From assembly GCA_947579665.1 (NCBI GenBank), contig OX388349.1:75024841-75088840 (forward strand): a stretch of 64,000 nucleotides of DNA. Direction: 5' to 3'. Each line of letters begins with the position of its first letter. Positions within the stretch are counted from its first letter, which is position 1. Of the stretch, positions 11,729 through 23,200 are shown one piece after another. The translations under genes and the position numbers were made by a program. The notes beneath the pieces are model-generated. The model was given only the letters and a program-made list of their open reading frames with translations. It was not told the DNA's origin and did not search any database. This DNA is from Sympetrum striolatum. Its lineage: Eukaryota > Arthropoda > Insecta > Odonata > Libellulidae.

Positions 11729-12747
11729 AACTAGCGTTTAAAAATATTACGACTTGGACCTGGCTTCACTTTTGGATTACATGCACTACTAAACCAGAAT
11801 AATTTTCTAACAATCTATCGCGGCCATCTTGTAAATTGTGATATAACAATTGCATGTAACTTCTTTTTGTAACTGATATTATTCGTGTTTATTTTCTCTC
11901 AAATTTCTATTCTTCAAAATATCATGTATACATTATTTATGAATTAGTAAAATCTAAGCCTAAAAAGAATATTCAAGATGTTTTTCCTTTCCTTGTAATC
12001 AAACAGTTTGAAATATTTGTTGATTTTTAATTTTAACATATACTACCAGTATATATAAACACCTTAGTTGCTGCTAAAGGAAAATAAGCATTATATTCCA
12101 ATTTTATATTTACGTACAGTTTAAGGTTTAGATGGCAACAGAAACTGTAAAATCCGCAAAATCAATGAAACTTGGTCATTTGCCTACATTCCACATTTTT
12201 TTGTTAATCATTGTCTATATTTTATAAAATTGGCATGTCCTATATATATTATTAAATTAAAGACGTTTGAGAATGGCATGGTCATAAAGGTTCGGGAGAT
12301 TGTGTGTTGGCTTAGATTTTTATTATTGTTTAGAATGGTTTACATTGTTGCTGTCCATCAAAATTCAAAGGTAAGATTATTCTTGCGACTAAGCAATTCT
12401 TTAATGAATTCAAATTTAGTGAAACGATTTAAATGTTTAAATTTTGCTGAGCTTAATATACATTTAGAGAAATTATAACATGAAGAAAGTAAAGCAAAGG
12501 AATAGAAAATTCTCCCTAACACAGTGGGTCATTTGTGTGTAATTCCTACCTTAATTGACATTTTAATCTCTATAAGTTTCTTTTATCGAAATTATGCACA
12601 GGAAGCAATTTATAAGTAGTGAGAGAAAAATAAAATTCCAATAGGCATATTCAAATTCTTAGATTCCCTGTCTTTAACTAGAATTAAAATATTTATCTAA
12701 ATAAATTTAAATATTTGCACCTTTTTTCCAAAACTAAGGTTACTGGA

Positions 12748-15700
12748 ATGAAATCAAATAAAGATGGAGCTAGGCAGAGGCCAACTCCAATTAGCAGCAT
12801 ACTAGTTAAAAGTAAATTGGCAAAGTCTCAAAAATCTGCAATTTCATCAGCATTGTCAGTGCCAACAACATCTCCAACTAAAAGTGTAGCCAATCATGCA
12901 ATTCTTAAACATCTTCCATCAAAAGGAGTGGTTGGAGTCAGATCCTCTCCAAACACTGCCAAAAAACCACCTCCAGTGTCACGTCTAAGGACACCATCCA
13001 GAATTCTTCCAAATGGCCTGTCTAAACCTGTTCTTCCTCTTACAACTAAAGAAAATCTGTCCCTCAAAATTGAAAATAGGGAAAAAACTGTGGTTGTAAG
13101 TATTTTCCAAGAAATTCTTTGGTAACCAGTTAGTGAGGCTAAAGATTAAAATAAAAAAAATATTTGGTTCTGTATTAAGAATGTAAATGCAGTGCACCTT
13201 AATTTGATGGTTAGTTGTCGAAATAAACCTTTATTTAACAAATTAATTAATTAAACTGAACTTAAAGGGAAAAAATATTGCATTAAATTGAATATCTACA
13301 GCTTATCATTAGATAAAACTGATTAGTATTGGATTTGTAAAGTGCCACTTATCTACCGTCCCCATAATCTTAATACACAACTGAATTTTCTTTTCTGATA
13401 AATTTAAATTTTATTTTTAGCAGGGTGAAGTAAGTTACTCTGTTAGAGAATCAATGAATCTAGATGAGGATCTCCCATCTCCAGTGCAAGAAATTGAAGA
13501 AAGTTTAAAAAGCATTTGTGGTAGTGAAAAGCCTCAGCTGTCAGATTCAAGCCCCTTAGTAGTATCAAATAAATTGCAAATCTTTGAGTCATTGCTCTCT
13601 GTTTTATCGAAGGAGAGTATGTCATTTTGCTCTTGGATGGTAGACAATCAAGTTAATTTGCTAACAAATTTCATAAACAATAAAGTTGAATTATCAGAAG
13701 ATGACCTTCAGGATGAGAAAATTGCTAATTATTTGGAGGAAGGAGATGGACTTCATCAGAAACATGATTCTTTGAAGGTTTCTCAAATAGGAGCTACACA
13801 ACGAATTTTGAACATGGCTAAGGAAATGGTGTCAGAGAGTAGTTTGTTGAGAAGCTTACATAAAAACTTAGAGAACAAATTAGGGCTTCTTGAAGAAGAA
13901 AACAAGGACATGATTCAGCAGATGAAATTGTTTTCTGAAGAACTGGAGACAGAAAAGCAAAATTCAGCTGCAGTAAATCTGCGTAGGAGTCAGCTTGAGC
14001 AGCAGATCAGGAAATACATCCAAAGAATAAAAGAACTCGAAGAAAAATCCCTAAAGAGTGATGAGCAAATTTCCAATCAGAGTGGTCAACTCAAAGGTTT
14101 TGAAAATCAATTGAAACAAAAAGAAGAAAAATACCACACTTTAGAGCAGAGGTTAAATCTACAAGTGAAGCAATATCAGACAATGGTCAAAGTTAGGGAT
14201 GGACTGGAAAATCAGAGAGAAAGTTTAGAGATAAGGTAATCCAAATGAAACTTCACTTATTCTTTATCATTAAACCGTTTTACGTTTCTAACAATCATGT
14301 TCCATTTTAGAGTAAATGAACTTATAAAAGTAAAAAATAATCTACAAAATGAACATGTAAAAGCTATGGATGCTATGAAAAAACAACTAAGGGAAGCCTT
14401 AAGATCTTTAGAAGCTGAGAGGAGTCAGCGGTAAGTTTCATTGAAAAGTGGTCTTTTCTCTATTTAGTAAATACTTTATCAATTATATTAAAACATATTT
14501 AATATTATACATGAGTATTGATATAAAATCATGTGAAAATAGTCCCCACAGTTTTTTCTATTAAACTTATCATAGTTAACATGAAGTTTCATCCAATCGA
14601 TGGTTATGACCTTGAGTTTCTGTGATTTTCCTTTTTCTATGAACAGCCAACTCAATGAATATCTCATACATCTTTTTATAGAATACTTTACTTGTAATTC
14701 AAATCAATTAGATTTATTAGTTCATTATTATCAATTATGGAATTATGGGTTAATGAATTTGTCATTAATAGGATGAACATTGAGAAAGAATTGAAAAAAA
14801 AACAGGAAAGACTGATGCAAATACAAGAGAAGAGCTTAGAATTAGTAGACGTAACTGAATTTAGCAAAGCTGCCATTATGAGTGAAGGTATGATCAATTT
14901 TATAATTGGAAAAAAACTTTTTTATTTTACTGTACGTGAGTCTTTTACCTTCTGAATGGTTTAGATGCCATGATTCCTTTTTTAATGCCCTTATTTCAAT
15001 TTCCTGATTACGTATCCTGCCCTACATATCATCTATATTAACAATGATAATTACCTTTTCATAATATTTAAATAATTTTTATCCATAGGATTATTAACTG
15101 CCTCAGAAAAAGAAGCTAATTTATTCATGAAGCTGAAGGAAGTACAGGCAAATTTTGAAGGAGCAGCTGAAAAAATTGAAAATCTCCAAGAGGAAAATGA
15201 AAAATTAAGAACTGCGCTATTCCAGCACATGGCAAGTCAGAAGAAATCATAAACTGTTGCATAAGGATGCGAGCTTGGTTCATACACAGCCGTATTCCTT
15301 TTCTCTTTTATAGATACTACTTCACTTAATGTCTCTTTTCTGTTAAGTCTCTCCAGTTGCCCTATTCCATCTATTAGATTGCCTGTGCCAAAGTTTTGAT
15401 CAGACCAGTTTCTTTCTCTAAAAGAATAAAAGATTTAAGTAAAATTTAACACTGAATTATCTATCTTAAAAACATGAAAGACATATTTACATTGGCAGAA
15501 ATCTCAAATTACATAATGAGATGGCTCGAGCCTCAAAGTTTTATTTTAGATCAAACCAGTTTGTTTTTCTTAAGAATGAAAGATTTTCTGCGTCAAATGA
15601 CATTAAACTCTGAACTAAATATTTTCAAAACATAGCATATGTTAAAGATCTACTTTCATTGTCAGATATCCCACAAGATATAATATTTCCCTATACTGTT

Positions 15701-18700
15701 GATGACATTACTTGTTGTATAATGTTGCAATGATGAGTTTTATGTTTTGCTTAAGCATTTACTTTTAATTTTATTATTACAATTTTCTTAAATACATTTT
15801 CTCTGTTACTTTAAATCTCAAAGCTTTGTTAAACTTGAGCTACATTTTTACTGGATGACTGTTCCGTTGAATTACATATTTATCTTTCAGGAGCAAGATG
15901 GCAGCAACAAAGACTTCACTGAGGGCGGATCAGTTATTGGAATATTAAAATCAGATTTGGCTATAAAGGAGGAAACTATAAAGCAACTGCAGAACCAAAT
16001 TGCTGGCTTTTTGAAAGAAGTTAAAGAAAGGTTAGTGAATTCTTAGAAATATATTTCTACTATAGTACCTATTTTATTAAGTTAATTTGACCAATGTTGA
16101 TAGTATATTATATTATTATTTTACCAATGTTGATAGTTAGGATTGATGATTATAAATGATGATGATAAGAAACTGATGTCAATCATAAAGCTCTAAGCAA
16201 GTGGATGTTACAAATTAGACTTAAAACATTTAGCCTAAGCTGCTTGGAGGATAGAGAATCAGTGTATATATCAAGGAAACTGATCATCTGTAGAAGAAAC
16301 CACAATCCTGAGGAGAGTACAATTGGTAGCCCCTGAAGATGATCGCTTGGTTATTGACCCCTTAGAATGGTGATTTCTTAAAGAGGATGTCACTTTCCTT
16401 GATCTTATCATCCCAAGAGCTCTGGAGTATCCAACTAATGGATTAAGGGCCATTTTATAACTATTTTAATATCTGCCATGAGCAATTTTTACAATTTAAT
16501 GCATACAAATATAATTTTACGAACCATTTAACATTTCAGAAATATTATTTTGCTTATAGTCCAAGTCAAGAAAAATCAGGTCATAGCCCTTTGTATCTGT
16601 TGTGAGGTAAATCTAACAAATTTGAATTTAATCATATTTAAAGTAATTATTTAGAGAAAAGGATGATCAATTGTCTTTTTTACGAAAAAAAAAGAATTTT
16701 AATAGGTGAATTCCACCTTTTCAATCTATGCATCCATTTTATTTAAAGGATTTAACCTCTAAAAACATTATTTTTAATAAGGAATTTTTGGGCAACTATT
16801 TTTATATTTTAAATTTGAATACAAAGTTTTAAAGTATCTTCTATAATAATGAGTCTTTAGCGTGATAAATTTTTAAATGTTGCTATTTTATATTTATACA
16901 CCCTGAAACAAAGAACATAACATTTTATGGAATATTTATCACAAATTGCAGATTTTAATTTTAATTTAATCTTATATTCAATCATTGATTTTATAGCAAA
17001 GAAGAATTAGTAATAGGTGGTTGAAATTTGTAATCTCAACAAGTGTTATATTTCATAAGTAGCAAGAATAAACCAACCTGTGAACATTCACTCACTACTC
17101 AAACCCTCACACCTGAACGGACACTCATGATGAGTAAACGAAATATTTTTAATTCCAACTTTCATTTCATAGAGATAACTGTATTGAAGAATTGAGGCAA
17201 AAAAGAGGAGAAGAAACAGGAGATGGGAACAAAAGTGAACTGACAAATACAGAGGAAGCTTTGTGGATTGAGATACATCAGCTGCGGCAGCGCCTCGAAT
17301 ATGGAATGTCTCTGAATGAAAATTTGCAGCACCAAATGGCACAAAAGCAATTGGAAGTTGAGCAAAGGGATAATATAATGAGAGAACAAGCAAAGGTAAG
17401 AGGATAATATAAATTAGTCCTAACAAGTAACAGGAATTATAACAATTCTTGGTATTGAGCTTCTAACAAATATTTGATGCTGTAGATGTATAGAAGAAAG
17501 TATGTATGCATTATTTTAAACCTGCCATCAATAATGGTGTAATCTGTATGGGTAGTTAAAATGTTTATCCACACTAAAAATTGGTCGCAATGATCATTCT
17601 GGTGAATGACTTTGTAGATAAATTATTTCTAATATCTGTAATCTAATGTATTGACTCCTATTTAAATTTGGACTATTTAATATTCGAAGACAATAATTCT
17701 CCATGATTTTTCTACAGAATCTGTCACATTTTAAAATATTACGGAAAACCTATTATTCAGTGCTGAATAATTTAATTTGTCAATGAAAGTATTCGTTCAT
17801 GGAATGAATATTACGTAGATGCACTTTGAAAAAGCAGTGAAAGCACAGAATTATTAAAATATAGTATCTTTCAAACTACAGTTACACGAGGTGAATTTCT
17901 TTTAAGCAAAGATTGCCCAAGACTTTCCTAAAATTTGATTTGGTTTTCGTAATAAATTTGTAATAGCAAGTTCGACCTTCCAATTAAGTTTAAAAATAAA
18001 GAGAAATGTAATTGGGGTAATAAAACAAGAAGAGTTAGTATAGAAGAGATTAAAACTTTTTTGTTATCTTAATGAAAAGATCCAAAAATATTTATGCCTT
18101 GTGATCATTGAAACCTCATCTTTTGAAAATGCAACTTGAATCAAATACTTGAGGTTAGCTTCTCTAATTTTGTTTTTGACACACTGGAAATGAAGAAAAG
18201 AATAATTTCTACTCTCCTCAAGGGTAAATTAATCCTTGTTTCCCTTTTGCAAGGGAGGAAGCAGTATTGTATTATAAAATTAATTTCCTTTAGAAAGTGA
18301 ATGGTGAACTCAAACATTTAAAATTTATTTTCCTGAATAATCATAGTATACAACCTTATTTATACGAAGAAGCAGAATAGTTGATAACGTTAATGAATTT
18401 CAAATTTGAAGGTGCTTCAAGTCCGGGATGAGCTTTTAAAGCTATTTAAGCATAAGGACAAAGCAAAAACTGGACACATGACAGTCTTGCAGGCGAAACT
18501 TGAAGATCATGACCGCAATGCTGATACTGTGAGTCAAATTTATTTCTGCTCAAATGGTTTGGGAGTTTTTCCGTTTGTTTCTCTTTCTATTCATAAATTT
18601 AGTTTTCCTTTCCCTCAAGGATATTGGAAAATGTTAAACTTGAAGGAAGTAAAATTCATTGATTTTTCTCAGATTGTGATGAAACTATTATTAGATAATA

Positions 18701-19787
18701 GCATTTTATACTCACTGCTTGAAGATTGTAAGTGTAAATCTTATTTTCTGAATCGTCCTATGTCAAAACAAATTAGTAAAGTAAATTCTTAGAAAATCTC
18801 TTTGCCAAACATTTTGTTTATCCTTAACATAAATAAACCTTTATGAACTGAAAGTATAATGGTGTAAACTGTGATTCAAATAACAAATCAATGATAATAT
18901 ACATTTTTATTAGTTTAATATATGAATATGGTTATCCATGAGCATAATTTTCTACAGATTTAGTCTGGTCCTATTTTTTTTAAAGGATAGGATTCAGTCT
19001 CAATAATAGCAGGTTTTTATGGAAGGATGAATGAGTAGTTTAATATCTTTATAAATAAACAATTGTCATTGAATTTTAAAATAGAAGCAGCAGTACTATT
19101 TCACAAATATCTTATAGTAATATCAATAGTAAGCTTTTGGAAAGTCTCTCTTTTTGGTAATTAACTAGCCATGAGGTACTCTTAAATTTTGCTAGGGATA
19201 TGAATGCTGAAAGAAATTAGAGGTTTCAATTCAATACCAGCAAGGAAAACTTGTATACAACAAACACTCACTCATAAAAAATAAAGTGTTGTTAGGTTCT
19301 AAGAAGAGGCTGATAGTGCTAAATTAGTATCCCAGGACATAATTAAATACATTCCCAAGTAGAAAAATAACAAAGTTTATTTAAACGTCAGTTTTCATAT
19401 CCATATTTTCTGGAGAATTTAGAGACATTTCATTCCAGGATTCTTACTTTTATGAATTAAAGAATTTAAAACTATTGAGATTTGGATAGTGCGTAAGAGG
19501 TTTATCGAATTTGAATCAAATTCTTACATTTTATCTACTATAAGTAGCAAAAATTAAAATAATTTAAAAATCTACAGGTCTGTAAGTACTTCTCAGCCAA
19601 GTCTGAGCAAATGCAAGAACTTCATTCCACTTTGGAGATGAAAGAGAGGAAAGTGATGCAATTAGAAGAGCAGGTAAAACAAATGGAAGTTCAAGAGGAA
19701 AGAGGGCAATATCAAAGGACTCGTCTGGAGGCACGGATTGCTGAATTGGAACTTGCTTTGCATGACAAAGGATACTTCACTTTTTAA
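12748..19787 (+). CDS. Coiled-coil protein of unknown identity (743 aa, nine exons)
   Basis: The coding exons are 12748-13095, 13421-14235, 14311-14430, 14772-14887, 15089-15231, 15891-16030, 17173-17395, 18412-18528 and 19578-19787. Together they make 2232 bases with no frame break. Residues 1-116 are basic and rich in Ser, Pro and Lys and probably disordered. From about residue 240 to the end the protein is mostly heptad-like coiled coil (for example RKYIQRIKELEEKSLKSDEQ). It closes with MQELHSTLEMKERKVMQLEE and ends in LHDKGYFTF. There is no signal peptide or membrane segment. Such architecture is common in centrosomal, ciliary and golgin proteins; an ODF2-like identity was considered, but I could not support it. 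The intron after 15231 uses a GC donor (GCAAGT), and the exon at 13421 has a TAGCAG tandem acceptor. A non-coding 5' exon may exist upstream of 12748. Confidence 0.85.
15232..15237 (+). promoter_or_regulatory. GC-AG splice donor (GCAAGT) in the coiled-coil gene
   Basis: Exon 5 ends ...CAC ATG and is followed by GCAAGT. The next acceptor, TCTTTCAG, ends at 15890 and keeps the frame (FQHM then EQDGSN). No GT donor nearby keeps the frame, and reading on meets TAA at 15250. GC donors are a known minor class, often linked to regulated splicing. Confidence 0.75.
15389..15680. repeat. Diverged tandem duplication of ~144 bp inside the GC-AG intron
   Basis: Two adjacent copies start with CAAAGTTTT at 15389 and 15533. 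Both continue with GATCA(A/G)ACCAGTTT, then a T/C-rich run, AAGA(A)TGAAAGATTT-like text, AACTCTGAA-like text and TTTACATTG/TTTCATTGTCAGA. They are clearly related but have many substitutions and small indels. Confidence 0.65.
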
Positions 19788-20172
19788 CAGCATGCATACC
19801 GAGGTGCAGACTAAAATGTTTTTAATAGGACAAATTATAAATTACCAGAAAATATGCTAATTCATTCGATGATATTCTAGAAAATTTATAGGTTACTAAA
19901 ACAACAAGGTTAGGCAAATCAGAGGTATTTAGAAAGCTTTGCACTATAAAAATTATAATATTAGTAACATAGAATGTGGCTAGGATTGCAAAGTTGAAGG
20001 TAAAATTGTAATGAATTACTAATTTGGAACTCATCAGTGATAATGGACATGCATTTCCACTGCCCCAATGTTTTCTGAAAGCTTTTCACTTTTGAATAAT
20101 TAATTTTCTAGCAAGAACCAGTTTGATTTAGGTAATTCACAACATAAAAAATTACATTTCTTAATATATAAA

Positions 20173-20178
20173 TTTATT
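20173..20178 (-). terminator. Poly(A) signal of SUPT7L
   Basis: TTTATT on the plus strand is AATAAA on the minus strand, 22 bases beyond the SUPT7L stop. This implies a very short 3' UTR that overlaps the 3' UTR of the convergent coiled-coil gene. Confidence 0.5.
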
Positions 20179-20191
20179 AAAATATAAATAC

Positions 20192-20197
20192 AATAAA
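20192..20197 (+). terminator. Poly(A) signal of the coiled-coil gene
   Basis: AATAAA lies about 405 bases after the stop codon at 19785-19787. It is only three bases from the stop codon of the oppositely oriented SUPT7L (20201-20203), so cleavage would fall inside the last SUPT7L exon. Confidence 0.55.
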
Positions 20198-20200
20198 TTT

Positions 20201-23200
20201 TTACGAGTTATTTTTTCTTTTTCTTTTCCTTGGTTTAGCTTGTCCACTAGTGCTAGATTGAGCTGTGTCTGCAGTGTTTGTCTCCTGGTTTGAATGGCTT
20301 GGTGAATCACTTACATTAATAACCTCCTCATCCTGTTCAGAACTTTGCACTCTGAAAACAAAAAGCAATGACAAGTTATTCACCTTCTATGGCTAATGAA
20401 AAATTTAATAAGAATGATGAGAATTGGCATTAGAGAAAAAGAAATTCTATCATTTATATTAAAAAAATGTTTTTAATAGTACTAATATAAATAGGGTTAC
20501 AAAAATCCAATGATAAAATCTTGGGCTTTAAAAGCAAATTCAGAGGCAGCCAAAACCAAGACAAAAAAGACAGTTGCCTTAAATCTCAGTCTGAGTTAAT
20601 TTTTTAATCCCGAAAGATGCAAGTGTATACAGAATCACAGCTTGATGAAAATTTGCATGCAATTTTTTCCATCAATGAAATCTCTATCTTTTACATTATG
20701 TTCTTCGTCTGTCTTTCTCTATCAAACTGTGAAAACAAAAAATTGACAAGCACCTTGAGATAACAGTCTCTTCCAAAACAGGCTATATTGTTAGCTTAAT
20801 TATAAACACATAATTTATCAATGCAACATTACTATTATTTTTTAAATTTAATTAACCACGTGAAATGAATAAATCAATCATTAAAATTTAACGATTCATT
20901 AGGGTAGAACTTATCTCAAAAGGTGAAAGAAGTTTAAAGATATGTATCAAATTCAGCTTATTGATTAGGAAAATTTTAATTTTTTCAATCAAAAAAGTCT
21001 CATAGGACCAGTCTCAGTCCATTTCCTCTTTGAGAGTGCAATTTAGAATTTGTATAGAATATAAATGAACAAAATATTTATGGAGCTTTCTGAATAAGTA
21101 GGAAAAATGCAATCAGTAATTTATGGCAATAAAGAGAAGTAAATATTTCACAAGAAGAATATTTGCACTTGTAGCTACATTAACCTTCTAAATGAAGTAC
21201 TGGCTCATAATTATTTCAATTTAGTACTTATCATATACATATATTTAGGTAACAGGCCATTGCATTTCCTTTTTCTCTTAATTCTTACATTATCATCACA
21301 GGCTTGATAAAATTCTTCATACAAAACAGCAGTCTAGTGATGAAACTCAATTTAGTCTTATGGCAAAATAAGACACACCTATGAACTTGACCAAAAGTTG
21401 GTAAGTAGTTTTAGCATTTCTCATTAACTTTTAGTATTTTAATTAATTAATTTATTTATTTGAGCAATGTTTTAATACTCTACATTTGATTATTTTGGAT
21501 CTAAAAACTTTAATAAAAACCAAGACAAAATATTTTTTAATTGCCTTTATTTTGAATACTTAAATTAATTAAGCAAGAATTATTTGTAATTATCAGGAAA
21601 ATGGGTTTGAGTAACTTCACATATAAGGGTGTGCACCTGGAAAAAACTTTTAAGGAAAAAAAAAAGGTCTGACAGAGCCAGGATTCAAACCTCGTATCTT
21701 CCTCTATATAGGAGCTACTTTAACCATCTAAGCTACCATACCAGAAGATTTTCTCAAGCCATTATGGGAATTATCTGCGCAAGGGCAAGTATGGTTTTGT
21801 CCGACTGAGCAGAATTGTCCATGGCCATGAGCTCATTAAGCCACTGTGCAAAGTTCCCAAAATGGCTTTGATTCACAGCCCCTTCTTTCGAGTCCATTCG
21901 TCTTCAAATTTTTTTGTAATCCTCAATTATTACAGAAAGATTATTTCTGTTGATTCCCTGCTCTTCTTCTCAACAGATCTCTAACTATCCTTCTAATCAA
22001 CAAATCTCTAACTATCATTACCTTCAGCACGAGTGCAATAACCATCAATTTCCATTAATCTTACATCACTTTCTACTCTTTTTATCATTGTTGATTCAGT
22101 TTATTTTATTTATTTCATTATTTTACATTTCTATTATTATATTCTCATTAGAGGTCAAGAGATGTTTTTGGAATATTCACTTGTATTAGTTTACAAGAAT
22201 TAAATATGTATATATAAAAAGGCCATGAATTAAGAGAAATTGTTTTCCCTCAAAAACGGGAGCATATTTCTGACATTTAAGAGTGTTGCCTGACTTATAT
22301 GCAGTATTAAGACTAATGTATCAAATTGATCCTACATTGAAGACTTAATGATTTAATTTATTCAGCCAAACAGAGCACTAAGATATTTTGTTCCAGGTAT
22401 TTCAGTTCAGATACATTTCTAAGATTTTACCACTTAGATTAACTTCTTGATTAAAAATAATTTAATTTTACAATTACAGAAATATATACAGAAACTATTT
22501 TATTAAAATGTAAAATTTGTAGAATAGAATCTAAGACGTTTTCTCTTATATCTTTCATAAAAATTCTCTTTTTTCTAAGCAAATGAAATCCCAAACACCT
22601 TTGAAAGACAATCCATTTATAAATGATAAACAAATTTGGTAATTTCTACAATAAAAAATCCAAGTGTGTTTATCATTTCTAATGTCGTTCCATGCCAGAG
22701 AACTTAGATTTAATTCATTTGTAATTTGAATCAATTGAAGTAATGTCTTGGATGTGCATATGCTCTATGTTTATAAGGCATAATGTATATAAAGTAGAGA
22801 CAAGGCACTCACTGTACTTGTGACTCTTGTTCCAAGCTTTGGAGCATTTGAAATCCTGTTTCTAGAGAAGGTTGTAGCATATCCACATCCCCTTCTCCAT
22901 CCCCATATGCAGGGAAGTGGATTTCTGGAATATCTTCCTCATCATCTGCCATTTTTGCTCTGGGAGATATCAGTTACAGTTATTAGCTTTTACTCGATAA
23001 GCCTTCAATTAACTTTATATTACAAGAACTGCCCATGAAAATATTTAGTAGTCAAAGATATACAATACATGGACAATTCCACAGAAAACCTATCCATTTT
23101 TCTACAAAATAGAACATGTATAATATTCTTTTGAGCCCAAGGAGAAACGGACATGGAAAAAAGTCCACCAAGGCCGGGAATTTTTTTTTCCATGTCCGTT

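Noticed and set aside
12748..19787. Naming the coiled-coil gene ODF2 or ODF2L
   Set aside because: The family's characteristic C-terminal text is not present; similarity is only that of generic coiled coil.
21681..21742. Functional tRNA gene on the minus strand
   Set aside because: A and B boxes are present, but the tRNA arms do not pair well and the sequence continues as a SINE body; a SINE head is more likely.
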